DNA of 64,000 bases, taken from positions 1,054,001 through 1,118,000 of the forward strand of contig CM073547.1 of NCBI GenBank assembly GCA_037074615.1. The letters are read 5' to 3'. The stretch's first letter is position 1. The number at the start of each line of letters is the position of its first letter. Made by a program: the position numbers and the translations under genes. Positions 47,061 to 58,379 of the stretch are shown piece after piece. This DNA comes from Leucaena leucocephala (taxonomy: Eukaryota; Streptophyta; Magnoliopsida; Fabales; Fabaceae). The notes beneath the pieces were generated by a model. That model worked only from the letters and a program-made list of their open reading frames with translations, did no database searches and was not told the origin of the DNA.

Positions 47061-47182
47061 CCTCCCTCTATCCCCCCCTCCCAACTTTCCTCAACGCCAC
47101 AAAACGCCCCTTCCAGACCAACCACTCTTCCAAACTCTCCCCCTCTCTCCCTCTGTTCGTTCATTTTCCTTGTTGGGTTTGG

Positions 47183-48469
47183 ATGAAAAACCAAACCGGT
47201 GGGGCTACCACCATGACAGTTGAGAAAACCACCTTTCACCGTCCTAAATTCGGATCCCTCTTGCACTCCGACCCCACCTCGCTTTTCACCATCGGCGTCC
47301 ACGACTTCTCCGTCGATGATGACTTCTCCCACCACCAGCAGCGCCACAGCAACGTCGATGCACCCACCGGCGGCCTCGAAAGCGCCCTCTCCAGCAACAA
47401 TAGCTCACCTTACTTGATGTCTCCCTGGAGCCAGCAAGCCCCCATCGCCACCTCACCCTACTCCAAATCTCCCTGGTTTCTCTCGTCGCCGCCGTCTGTC
47501 GCTCCTCCCGGTTTTCACGAATACGATGGCTTTCCACCAAATGGCCTCATCGGCTCACTCGTACGTGAAGAAGGGCATATGTATTCTCTCGCCGTGTCTG
47601 ATGACTTGTTGTACACGGGTTCCGATAGCAAAAACATAAGGGTGTGGAAGAATTTAAAGGATTTTGCTGGGTTTAAATCCAGCAGTGGACTGGTGAAGGC
47701 CATCGTAATTTCTGGGGAGAAGATTTTTACGGGACACCAGGATGGGAAAATCAGGGTGTGGAAGTTTACGCAGAAGAATCCCAATTCTTACAAACGCATA
47801 GGGAGTTTGCCGACTTTAAAGGATTACGTGAAAAGCTCGATGAATCCCAAGAACTATGTCGAAGTCCGGAGCCGAAAGAACAAGGTGAAAATCAAGCATT
47901 TTGATGCCGTTTCGAGTTTAAGCCTGGTGGAAGATCAAGGTTTGTTATACTCAGGCTCATGGGACAAGACGCTCAAGGTTTGGAGGCTATCGGATTCAAA
48001 ATGCTTGGAGTCGATCCACGCCCACGAGGACGCCGTGAACTCGGTGGTCGCTGGATTACACGGCTTCGTTTTCACGGGATCCGCCGACGGTTCGGTGAAG
48101 ATGTGGAGGAGAGAAATGGTGGGAAAAGGGAAAACAAATCACCACCTAGATCGCGTTCTTCTCAGGCAGGAAAACGCCGTGACGGCCTTGGCAGTGAACC
48201 ACGAGTCGAGTGTAGTCTATTGTGGGTCGTCGGATGGGTTGTTGAACTTCTGGGAAGCAGACGGAAAAGGCAACCTCCGTCACGGTGGTGTTCTGAAGGG
48301 CCATAAGCTCGCCGTTCTCTGCCTTGCGGCAGGCGGTAACCTCGTGTTCAGTGGCTCAGCCGATAAGAGAGAGCAGAAGCATCAGGAGGAGGAGGAAGAG
48401 GAGAAGAATGCAGACAGGATTATCATCATCGGGTTCCTACGACGACGGTGGGAGGAAGACGATGGATAG
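47183..48469 (+). CDS. JINGUBANG-type WD40 repeat protein, 3' end disrupted
   Basis: A single-exon gene, 428 residues as read. The N-terminus is Ser/Pro-rich (HRPKFGSLLHSDPTSLFTI is typical of the group). WD blades follow: HMYSLAVSDDLLYTGSDSKN, GLVKAIVISGEKIFTGHQDG, FDAVSSLSLVEDQGLLYSGS, DAVNSVVAGLHGFVFTGSAD, AVTALAVNHESSVVYCGSSD and LAVLCLAAGGNLVFSGSADK. The Arabidopsis protein of this type restrains pollen germination; roles of other members are mostly unknown. Odd: after GSADK the expected end of blade 6 and start of blade 7 are missing. The frame runs into an Arg/Glu-rich tail and stops at 48469. The last blade (WIVYTGSLDNSVKVWRVSE) and a normal C-terminus lie downstream in another frame, 48463-48627. 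One frame-changing deletion near 48370 would explain this. Confidence 0.82.
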   Translation: MKNQTGGATTMTVEKTTFHRPKFGSLLHSDPTSLFTIGVHDFSVDDDFSHHQQRHSNVDAPTGGLESALSSNNSSPYLMSPWSQQAPIATSPYSKSPWFLSSPPSVAPPGFHEYDGFPPNGLIGSLVREEGHMYSLAVSDDLLYTGSDSKNIRVWKNLKDFAGFKSSSGLVKAIVISGEKIFTGHQDGKIRVWKFTQKNPNSYKRIGSLPTLKDYVKSSMNPKNYVEVRSRKNKVKIKHFDAVSSLSLVEDQGLLYSGSWDKTLKVWRLSDSKCLESIHAHEDAVNSVVAGLHGFVFTGSADGSVKMWRREMVGKGKTNHHLDRVLLRQENAVTALAVNHESSVVYCGSSDGLLNFWEADGKGNLRHGGVLKGHKLAVLCLAAGGNLVFSGSADKREQKHQEEEEEEKNADRIIIIGFLRRRWEEDDG

Positions 48470-48627
48470 TGTATACAGGGAGCTTAGATAATTCAGTGAA
48501 GGTGTGGCGCGTATCAGAGCACACGCCGGAGTTGAGGATGTTCCAAGGATTAGTGAATAAAGCCAGCGGGTCGTATTCCCCTGGAGGGATGCATAACAGG
48601 TGGCACTTACGAAATGAGAATTACTGA
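48463..48627 (+). other. Out-of-frame remnant of the last WD40 blade
   Basis: The segment reads WIVYTGSLDNSVKVWRVSE and then TPELRMFQGL...RWHLRNENY to a TGA. This is the C-terminal blade and tail expected for the preceding gene, but in a different frame. Confidence 0.8.
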
Positions 48628-50509
48628 GGACAAGTGGTAATTAGGTACGCTCTTTGCATGGACGTGGCACGCGAAGCCTGAGGAAAATTAGAGGACTAGA
48701 GTAGTATGTCCACTTCGTCGGGCTCACCCATCGTCCTATCCATCGATGCTTCTCACAACTTTTCCTTCGCGTGTTTGAGTTGTTAACAAACAAAAAAAAA
48801 AACTTTCAAGGAAAATGTGGTCATGTATTTTCATTTATTTGTAAAAAAATGCATGTCTAAATAATATGTTTTTTTTGTAATATTGTTCTCGAGTGTATGT
48901 CCTTGTTATGATTATATTCATTAGTGTTCACCCACATGATCTTATTTTCATTAATAGGAGAGAGAAATAACGTACAAAAAGCTCTCAGAAACTGCCGGTT
49001 CGAGTTAGGCTAGGGTAGCATGGAAGAGGAAGAGGTAGAGGTGGGGAAACAGAGTACCATATAATACATATATATAGTATAAAAAGAGAAGCATAATTCT
49101 ATAATAATTGCTGCTAACTAAACTTTGAGAGCTCATGTTTTCACTTAAATAGAACGATGGTATAAAACTAAATTATACTCCTTCTATATTTAATATATAG
49201 TTTAATTGGATAATTCATCTTAATACTGAATATAAGACTTATTTCATATATTTATTAATTTTTTTTAAATGTCCTTATTAATATTCTATTAATAATAATA
49301 AGGTAAAGAGATTATGAAAATTAAGAAAGATAATTATATGATATTTTAGGAAAAATATTATATATTAATAAATTTAACTAATTGTTAAATAAGGGACATG
49401 ATGAATACTCATGGTTAAAAAAACTAAGTTACACAAAACTAAATCATCAATATATCATACACGCTATAAAGAATATGAGGAGAAAATGTTATCGAATCAT
49501 AAATAACACGATTATTCATAAGCATTATCCAGGCAATCTTTTAGTCATAAGACAGTGAAGATATGGGTGCAATCTTTTAATGAAACAAGTTATTTGGATT
49601 TTTTTGTGATATCTATGGGCGCAATTTTTGGGAAAATAACGGATGGACAGTTGGGTTTGCCTAAAAAAGGGGGAGAGAATTTTTGGTAGGATATGAGATG
49701 GAAGGAGAAGTGGAAATGCCCTGGAAGAAAGGGACTAATAGAGGCCTGACACGTCGGACAGGACAAATAGAGCAAAATGACGTTTCGGTTTGTGTGTCGA
49801 TCTGTGGCCCAGCTTTTCGTTTTCGTTAGTAATAACATCGCTTCCTAAAAATCCTCAAGGGTGAGGCTTGCTTAGCTTAGTTATCTTGTAAGTTTCTTTT
49901 TCGTCATATGTTCAAATTGCCGATGGAGAAATTGATTTGTTTAGGAGCTGAACATAATGATCGAGGTTGAGGAGAACCTTGCATGCACACTTTTTCTTCC
50001 AATATAAACCAAAGAATCCAAACTGAAGAAGAGAGTAGCAAAAAATGGAATGAAAACATCATTGTGTTGAGATCCTAAAGAATAAGCTCGCACAATGTCC
50101 CTTGAGGAAGTTAATTATAATTCCCAGGAAGGAGGGAGTTGTTATGTACACAGGTAATATTATATTTGATCAAAAATATTTATATATTTTTTTATTATAT
50201 ATTTAATTTATTAGAGTTTTGTCTTGATTATATTTAAATTGAACTCATGTCAGCCATTTGACTATAGTAGATGGGTGTTCTAATAATTTTTTTATATATA
50301 TTAAAATTTAAATTTAAGATATTATTTAAATGATTTTAAACTATTTACTTGAATCCAAAGAGCCGCTTAAGCGATATAAATCTAAGGAGGAATTCTTCGA
50401 TAGCCAACGACCTGGGAATCCACCTGACAGACTTGGGCTTCACTTGCAAGTCCACTACTCAATAGCCCAATGATTAATTGTACAAGAGCGCTTATTCCGT
50501 TATATTAAC
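48628..50509. other. Gene-free region after the WD40 gene
   Basis: AT-rich, with a family C repeat at 49200-49410. The 82-codon minus frame at 49590-49838 has no recognisable domain. Confidence 0.5.
49200..49410 (+). repeat. AT-rich dispersed repeat family C, copy 3
   Basis: It contains ATTCTATTAATAATAATAAG, TTAAGAAAGATAATTATATG and ATTTTAGGAAAAATATTATA as in the other copies. Confidence 0.6.
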
Positions 50510-50807
50510 ATTGAGACAATAACCCATCGTCCGTAGGTTCAATTGACAAAAGGATAAGACATACTACAATTTAGAGTATGTTTGAACTCTGGAGAGTACC
50601 ACTTTGTTGTGGTTCCAGTCGCGGCGCTTGGTGAGGCATCCTAGCTCTTGGGTGCTTAGGTTTACGCCTGAGGGTAATAGACGGCTCGCCCTGCCCAACA
50701 TTAGTATCGCCTAAGAGGAAGGGAGACTTCACCCTGCCCTTGGACCGTCGGTGAGCTCAACCCATTTCCAAAAATTTATATACCAAAAAAAAATATTGAG
50801 ACAATAA
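50510..50807 (+). mobile_element. SINE family A, copy 6, with 13-bp target duplication
   Basis: The body is 50523-50794. ATTGAGACAATAA flanks it exactly (50510-50522 and 50795-50807). It contains CGCCTGAGGGTAATAGACGG, TTAGTATCGCCTAAGAGGAA and ATACCAAAAAAAAA at the 3' end. It is GC-richer than the other copies and is likely a younger one. Confidence 0.92.
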
Positions 50808-51000
50808 GAATTAATACATATAATAAAAATTAAACTTATATTTTTATAAAATATAAGTTAAATTCTTACTACTGTCATGAGTATTTTTTTGATAGATAAT
50901 CTTCTAAATTTTATGTAGATATTTTCTAAACCTTAAAATTGTGTACTAATTTTGGTAGAGTATTGATATCAAACTCATATCAATTTTTTTTATTAAAAAA
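50808..51000 (+). repeat. SINE-like family B, degenerate copy
   Basis: It follows family A copy 6 directly. It contains TTACTACTGTCATGAGTATT, TTTTATGTAGATATTTTCTA and TAGAGTATTGATATCAAACT, aligning in order with 41496-41692. Confidence 0.6.
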
Positions 51001-51002
51001 AA

Positions 51003-51141
51003 GTTATTGGCCTTATAATATTATAAATTTTTTATAAGTATTCTGAGAACTTTAAGACTATGTATATACTTTAATAAATCGGTACTTAATCCAGCTATAT
51101 ATATATATATATGTATATATATAAAGTTATTGACCTTAAAG
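51003..51141 (+). repeat. SINE-like family B 3' fragment with flanking duplication and (AT)n
   Basis: A short tail fragment (TTATAAGTATTCTGAGAACTT to GGTACTTAATCC) and an AT microsatellite lie between AAAGTTATTGGCCTTA (51003) and AAAGTTATTGACCTTA (51124). Confidence 0.5.
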
Positions 51142-51709
51142 ATGCCAGCCTTGCAAGAGTCTTCATTTATGTGCTGCTCGTCCATCCTGAAACCGCATAT
51201 CTATAACAGTAATTTAAGCAACACTTCATATCAATGGTCAGCCATGTAATTTAATCATACGTAAGCTCTTGCATAACTGAGAATTCGCACCTTCAATTTT
51301 GCATTCTTAAAGTGGCTAGTGTTTGCCCTCTAAACAAAAAACAAAACAACATATCATTTTTTTTTTTGAAATATGAATAAGGTATTTTATCTGTTTACTC
51401 TCGTGTGTTTTATTTGAACCTGTTTTGTATCATATATATAATAACATAGTATTATTTTAAGATGAATGTCAGACAATCTTGTTACTGAGAAATCATTTTA
51501 TTCGTTAAAAAAAGTCTATGCGAGCCACAATTATTCTTTATTTTTTTACTCTTAATTTGGGTTTCTTTGTAAGGATGAAGCATGTTTTGAAAAAAAGAAG
51601 ATAAATTTATATATATTTTTTATATTTTTTAAAAATAATGTTAATTAAGATATAATAAATTAATATCGAGTGTGATGAGATATAAATTTTCGTGTCTCCT
51701 TCCCTTGAA
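51142..51709. other. Gene-free region
   Basis: No gene or repeat was recognised. Confidence 0.5.
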
Positions 51710-52374
51710 CCTTAGAATTTATTTGATTGGGGGGTTTTGGAAAGGAGAGGAGGAGAGAGGAGGGGGAAGTGTGTTTAGTTGAAAAAAATAGAGGGGAGGA
51801 GAGAGAAGATTTTTTATCCTTATGTACTCCCTTCCCCTCCCTTAGCTCCCCTCCAAAAGTGGGGGTTTTTGGAGGGAAGATAAACTTTTTACCCCTTTTA
51901 AACTAAATTACTCTCAAACTTTTTTTAATATTCCAACTATACCCTTAAACTTTTTTTTTCTCACGCCTAATTTTTTCTTTAATTGCATAATAATTATAAT
52001 AAATTATAATAAAACTTAATAAACATAATAAATTATTTATATATTATATTAAAATATATAATAATTATAAAATTAATAAGAAATAATATTAAATTTTTAT
52101 CATATTTTTTATTTTTTTTAATTTTATTATATATATAAATGAGATACAAAATTTTAAGATTTATAAATTAAAAAAAATAATTTTGATATGAATACTGTAA
52201 ATAAATTTAAATAAAGAGATAAGGGTATATTTATCAATTTTTAATTAACTCCCCTCCCCTCCCCTCCTAAACTAAACAAAAAATATTATTAATTAATTTT
52301 TTCTACCTTTTTTTATTCTCTCTTAAATTAATCTAATATTTTTTTCCTTTAACTGAACTAAATAAAGCCTTAGA
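51710..52374. mobile_element. MITE-like element of about 650 bp, G/A- and C/T-rich subterminal tracts
   Basis: CCTTAGA at 51710-51716 and 52368-52374 are candidate target duplications. The ends are loosely inverted (TTTATTTGATTG against CTTTATTTAGTTC in reverse). Next to them lie a purine tract (about 51736-51775) and pyrimidine tracts (51826-51855, 52248-52268) that could pair as a hairpin. The interior is AT-rich with no coding frame. Confidence 0.5.
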
Positions 52375-53517
52375 TTGCGTTGGAGTTTCAATTAATAATG
52401 GAAATTGACTAAAAACCAGTCCGGGTAAACGGATCCATTCTCCTACTCACCCTTTTGTCAACAACCTCTGGATTGTACCAAAAAAAACACAACCTCTGGA
52501 CTTTCTTAACTAAACTTATGGGCCCCAACCGGCCCAACTTGTATTCTCTGACTCATAAGTCACAACCATTGACCTGTCTTTCGGTGTAAAAAAAACACAA
52601 ATAAACCACTTGCCCGAATGTTTTTATTCTCTACATATTACAATACTAACTTTTTATAGAATCATTCTTCCTATTTTTATATGAATAAAAGTTGTTATTT
52701 TTATTATGAAAAAGTTTTTTTTTCCAATGATTAAGTGACAGTCAAATATGTCTTTAATGATTAGCATGTAAGAAGCACATGTAAATTCGTCAAAAATTAA
52801 GGACAAGATTTATACCTCATATATATATATTAAGAGTTTATAATTATAATGTTACTTAAAAATATTTCATGGGATTATTTTCATCATAATCCTCTCTTGG
52901 ACTCTTGGTCAATGTATTGTTTTCATATGCATTAACTAAAAATGAGTTAAAAATATTGTTTTGTATATTAAAAATTGAATTATAAGTCGATAACAAACAG
53001 TTAAATTTTTGGAACATAAATATTAATCCTAATCCACGTTATATGTCACAATCATTGATTTTCTTTCGACTATCACAATCATTTACTATGTTCTAAGTAA
53101 TTTCGTTCCAAGCTGAACGCTTTCATTTCCATTCTTTTTGTTCAACGTTCATTCCTATTCGTTCTAGGCAGGTTTTCTTGTCACTTGTCAATAGTCAATC
53201 TCTTTTCTTTAGACATTTCTTCCTCCTAATTCACAGTTTCGCTTCCCTATATCTTCATTCGTCCATGAATCACCTTACCCAAAAATATCTCTACCATAAC
53301 TTCTCATCCATCGTGTTCAAGTTTCAAGTTTTCATTGAGTTTTGCCTCTGTTTCATCACTCACGGCTTTTTTGCTTCGTGGATATTCTTATTACCTTCTG
53401 TGCTTCATGGGTTCTTCGCTTGATACGTTCTCGTCGGAGGAGATTTAGTTAGTAATAATGGTTATGAAGCAAGCTGGGTCCGTAAAACTAGAGTGAGTTT
53501 GCTTGACACTTGCTTTA
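52375..53517. other. Upstream region of the XLG pseudogene
   Basis: AT-rich sequence passing into a pyrimidine-rich stretch near 53150-53500 that probably was the leader. The 81-codon frame at 53178-53423 is leader-like, without a domain. Confidence 0.5.
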
Positions 53518-56500
53518 ATGGCTTCGCTTCTTAAAAAATGGCTGCCTGGGGTGCCCTCATCAGTTTCTGAAGATAACGACGACGATCATGACCTTGAATA
53601 CTCCATCGCTATGATATATGATGGTCCTGCTTTAGATTACTCGATCCCAGAAGTAGCTCCTTTCAAACTCGATCAAATTCCAATTGCTTCCGTAGCTTCT
53701 ATTTCTTCTGATCCACTTTCTGTTCCAATTATTCAACCCATTGTGAAAACCAGTCACACAAACTATGACTCTAAATCCAACTCCCGTTCCTCAACCATTG
53801 AATTTCCAAACAGAATTAGTAACTCAGGTTTAATGGACAACGACGGTAAAGAGGATAGATTCTTTCAATGTGAACAGAACCCCACCATCAACTATGAAAT
53901 AACAGAATCAGGTTCAAACTGTCAATCGCTCTTCTCTGAGATTTCTTCTTGCAGAGAAGGTGACTATAAAAACGACTTCCCCAAACCCAGACATGTCAAA
54001 AGACCTTCAGCTGTAACTTTCCGCGATCCTAAGTCAGATGCCATGATAGTAGTGAGCGAAAGATCTGTTGATTCTCAAGCTGGAAGAAGGTACCCTGTTA
54101 GACCAAAAGTTGAGAGAACTGGTAAGAAATGTAAATGTCATCGATGCCATAAGGGTAATCGTTTCACTGAGAAGGTAATTTGCATTTCTTGTGATGCAAA
54201 GTATTGCCGCAATTGTGTCATAAGAGCCATGGGGAGCATGCCTTAAGGAAGAAAATGCATTACTTGCATTGGTTATCGAATCGACGAAAGCAAACGACGA
54301 ACCTTGGGAAAAAGTTCTCGGATGCTGAAGCACTTGATGTCTGAGCCTCAAGCGAAACAGATAATTTACGTTGAGAAGATTTCTGAAGCAAACCAAATAC
54401 TACCAGAACTTGTTTGTGTGAATGGGGAACCTCTTAATAGGAACCAGATGATGTTACTCTTGAGCGGCTCAAATCCACCGAAAAAGCTAAAGCCAGGTTT
54501 TTATTGGTATGATAAGGCGTCTGGTTTATGGGGAAAGGTGAAAATTAACCTCCATAATTAAATACTTATGTTTGTCTCCTTAATTTGAGGTAGAGCTGAT
54601 GTTTTTATAAGCATACCTCAAATCTTTTTTGCTCTGCTTGATTATACAGGAAGGTAAAAGGCCAACTCAAATTATCAGCCCCCTGCTGAACGTTGGAGGA
54701 GTCCTGAAGGAAAATGCAAGCAATGGAAACACAAAGGTGTTCATAAACAATCGAGAGATTACCAAAGAAGAGCGTTGGATGCTCACGGTTGTTATGCGAG
54801 GCACAATCAATCAATCCTGTATGTTCTACTTTGTTTTTGGGATTTCGATTATGTAAAACGGAAAGATTCTGTTCATTTTTTATAGGCAGCAAGAGTGGCG
54901 TGTGAAGGAGAGCCTAACTTTTGGGTGAATGCCGATGGATCGTACAGAGAGGAGGGACAGAAGAATATCAAGGGGAACATATGGAATAAGGTGATTTTTG
55001 TGTAGTTTATCGTTGACTTGTTTGATTTTTCTTGTTATAGTTACGACCATTCGTCTATAATTTGTGGCTTACTCTCTCACAGACTGCAGCGAAGCTAGCT
55101 TGTTTTGTGCTGTCTCTGCCAAGGCCTCCTACCTCTGTTCCTCTTCGCAGTGAAGAAAGAGTCAATGTATTTACCCAGCACTGTATTAGGAATAAAACAC
55201 TTCACAAATTTTTACTCGTTGGATCAGTCAAACCTGGAACAAGCACTATATTTAAACAGGTAAGATGCTGTTTTTGGGGCCACTCATTCTTATATGTATG
55301 GTGCTGATTGGATGAATAACTTATGCTTTGATTCAAAAGGCTTAAAGTTTGCTCGGTTCTGCTAAATTTTTGTCATTCCAAAATCTATTTGTACACGTGG
55401 TATAAATCCTTCGTTGAAGTTGAAAAATTCTCTACTGTTTGTTAATGAGAATGATTATGAGTGGCACTATAAAGACTGAACATGACATCCTAGGCCAAGC
55501 TTCAGTACGATGTCGCTTTCTCCCCTAATGAGCTCCAAAATATCAAGCTGGTGATCCACAATACAGGCTATACTATAGAAACAGTTGTATATTCTATAAG
55601 CTCAAGACTTAAAGCCTTCTCAGATTCACTCATCAAATACATGGTGTCGGGTAATTTTGGTGAGATATTTCCAGCTGCTCCATCTGAATACGCATCTCTC
55701 GTAGAGGAGCTATGGAGGGATTCAGCCATTCAGGCAACCTACGACAGACGAAATGAGTTAGAAATGCTACCAAGAAATGCAAGTTATTTCCTAGCCCGGG
55801 TAGGTGGTTCTTGGTTGTCCATCTTTTTATGTGTCTTATTATCCTATTTGTTTCTCAAGTATGTTGGAACTTCTTCATTCCGTTCTGGATGTTGGAAATC
55901 TTATGTTTCAATAAAGTAAATGACCATCTGAATCATTTTTGTTTGAATTTTATATTGAGATCAAATAAAGGAACCAAGCGGTGGAAGATCGATCTATTAG
56001 TTCTCATATATGGCCATGGATTTGGAAACTGCATCACTTCATTTCGAAGATAGCATTTACTGTTCATCAATATCTAAATATATTCCTCGTGTGCAGGCTG
56101 TTGAGATTTTCAAGACAGACTATGAACCCTGTGATATGGATATCTTGTATGCTGAGGGTATAACCTTATCCAACTGTCTTGCTTACATGGAGTTTTCATT
56201 TCCTAAGCCAATTGATGAAGACTGTGTGTTCCCAGAGTGTCGACACGATCGTTCTTTCAGGTCAGATCTCCCTCCATATCCGTGTTGTTTTGCATGTGCG
56301 AATTCATTTCTTGTCATCATCTCCACCTATTTTTCTGCAATGCAGTGAAGTTTAATTTAGTTCCAGACCAAGAAGAAATGTATTTTATTCATGCACGACT
56401 AACACAATGTTATTACGAGAGCTTTATAGTTTTCATTTGTTTGTTTGTTTCCCATATATTGCTGTGAAGTTCAAGAAACTGTTTAAATCTCACAAACAGA

Positions 56501-56668
56501 AAGCTGTTTGTTTCACTGGTCACCGGTTTAGAACCTGATACTGTTAACGAAGCCCTCAGCTATGCAAGAGTGATCATGGCATGTGAAAAATGGATACCAC
56601 CTTCTTTCAAGCCTGAGATTATTACTTCAATGACAACCTTTGAAATAGAGGAGGCAAGCTCCTTCTGA
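53518..56668 (+). pseudogene. XLG: Extra-large GTP-binding protein (XLG) pseudogene
   Basis: XLGs are plant Galpha-like proteins with a Cys-rich N-terminal half, working with Gbetagamma in defence and growth. Exons: 53518-54537, 54650-54787, 54886-54990, 55083-55259, 55494-55799, 56097-56260 and 56500-56668, about 692 codons with phases kept. Seen: MASLLKKWLPG start; Cys-rich CKCHRCHKGNRF...CISCDAKYCRNC (about 204-240); GFYWYDKASGLWGK; GSYREEGQKNIKGNIWNK; and a P-loop-like GSVKPGTSTIFKQAK in place of the usual GSGTSTIFKQ form. Lesions: codon 243 is TAA (54244-54246) where the family has Glu. Part of the segment after NELQNIKLVI is missing. The exons for the central G domain, with the NKxD guanine-binding motif, are absent: SFR joins directly to KLFVSLVTGLEP. 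A 242-residue N-terminal product could still be made. Confidence 0.85.
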
Positions 56669-57153
56669 TTCTTCCCCGAAATAATTGATATACAGGCTAT
56701 TTTGTTAGAAGACTAGTTCAAGTCTATTCTCAGAAAGTTGTTTAACCTGCACATTCTTGAAGTTGAAGCTGGAACCCAGATTTATATAAAGAATAGGTAT
56801 GTTCCGTTGTAGTTTTCCATATATACTTGTGTATATCAATACTTTTGTAGAAAGCATCGGAGGAAAGAGTTGTTTGTTATCATCTTTGATCTCAACGGTA
56901 CATAAGGCGTTATATATGTTTCTTTGGTTTCCCCAGAAATATAAATTTCTGCTAATATTAGTCCCTTTGAGTCAAACCAGTTGGAAAAATAGTCAATAAC
57001 AGCGTGATTAATCCAAACGGAAAGCTGAGTTCAAAAGAGGAGACAATACATGTGAGTTTTCATTCCTTTACAAGAACGGAAAAGATCAAATACTCCCAGA
57101 GACTAAAAAAGGTTTAGCCCAGGTGTAGTAAGAAGATATATGCACAGATAGAA
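56669..57153. other. Intergenic, XLG pseudogene to small gene
   Basis: No gene was recognised. This includes the 3' flanks of both neighbours. Confidence 0.5.
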
Positions 57154-57363
57154 TCACCAAGGCACAAATCGATCCATAAGCAAACACACAGATGCTTCAG
57201 ACATCATTGAAGTGTCCGTCCGAAAACCTCTGTCGTCCTTTTGGACGGTGCGCTCGACTTGTGATCCCTGTTTGGCTTTGGAGGACGACAATGGCTTGGG
57301 AGACGTGACCTTTGCTTTAAGCTTTGACAGCTTGCCCATCAATATCTCAGCAATGGCAGGCAT
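57154..57363 (-). CDS. Small conserved plant protein ending LLMDRFVPW, function unknown
   Basis: A single-exon frame of 69 residues starting MPAIAEILMGKLSKLKAKV. The middle is basic and Ser-rich (SPKPLSSSKAKQGSQVE); the end is acidic, then DTSMMSEASVCLLMDRFVPW. From general knowledge, small plant proteins with this C-terminal LLMDRF-type motif recur across eudicots, without known function. No signal peptide, membrane helix or zinc motif is visible. The frame opens 34 codons further upstream, but MPAIAE fits a short cytosolic or nuclear protein better. The minus strand has a TATTTAA-type box about 85-90 bases upstream. Family identity rests on the C-terminal motif only. Confidence 0.6.
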   Translation of the reverse strand: MPAIAEILMGKLSKLKAKVTSPKPLSSSKAKQGSQVERTVQKDDRGFRTDTSMMSEASVCLLMDRFVPW

Positions 57364-58352
57364 TTTCACGATCTGAATTAAAGAACCTCTTGTCTGGTTA
57401 TTTTGATAGAGCTCTGCTTGAGGGACGGAGGAGGAGATCAGTGCAAGGCTTAAATAGAGAAACAAGAAGGGAAATGGCCTTCAAAATGGGGGGGCCCTGA
57501 AACAGTGGTGGCCGATGTATGTCAGAAACTGGAGCCGAGGGACGCACAACGAATGCAGAAAGCAATCACGGAAGATGAAGGGATAGCCCATAGGATACGC
57601 GCCGTCGCAGTTTGGGTATTCGGTGGGACAAATCTGCTGGCTTCCTCTTGCATGCATTCAGTTTTCAACTTTAAAACCTCCACGTGAAATATCGCGTAAT
57701 TGCACAGTATAATATAATTTTTTTGAGATAAGATCAAGGAACTTAATAATTTTTTTTATGAGCATTTATGGAACAATAACATGTGTCAAAGTGTCTTGGC
57801 GCCAACGTGGTCACTGAGGTCCTAAGTCCACAATAGATGCAACGGAGGCGGCGGTGTATTGTAAAATAAAATCAGTAATATTCATTATACTTCTACCTAC
57901 TTAATATAAAATTTAATAAAAAATTAATATTAATTTTAAATATAATATTTATTTTTTATATTTATCAATTTTTTTAAAATTAATTTTATTAATATTCTCT
58001 TAATAATAATTAAGTAAAAAAATAATAAATTAAAAAAATATTAAAATATTTTTAAAAAATATATTATATTAATTAATTTAATTAATTTTATTAATCTAAT
58101 TAAATTATTTAAATATATATCATATTAAGAGATAGAGTAATTAATTGTGTAATGATTTTACTAAAATATTATCATGTGCATTAGAATTATCCTATTGATA
58201 AAGTTCTTTAATATATATGTGTATAAAGGGATATTTTGAAAAAGATTATAAATTTTAAAAAAATAAATTAAAATATTATATTTAAAATTAGAATAATTTT
58301 TTTATTTAATTTTTATACTTAGAACAGAGATAATATTAATTATTAATAGTAA
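57364..58352. other. Intergenic with a family C repeat
   Basis: A moderately GC-rich promoter stretch (57364-57680) is followed by AT-rich DNA. A 60-codon plus frame at 57505-57687 overlaps the upstream region of the small gene and has no recognisable domain. Confidence 0.5.
57890..58140 (+). repeat. AT-rich dispersed repeat family C, copy 4
   Basis: It contains AATATTCTCTTAATAATAAT, TTAATTAATTTAATTAATTT and ATTAAGAGATAGAG, aligning with copies 2 and 3; this is the most diverged copy. Confidence 0.5.
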
Positions 58353-58379
58353 TTGCAGAAAAGAAAATTAAAACCTTTG

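Noticed and set aside
46979..47182. Upstream ATG extension of the WD40 gene
   Set aside because: It begins before the TATA box at 47051, so it cannot be in the transcript; the 47183 start was used.
53178..53423. 81-codon frame before the XLG pseudogene
   Set aside because: Pyrimidine-rich leader-like DNA; no domain.
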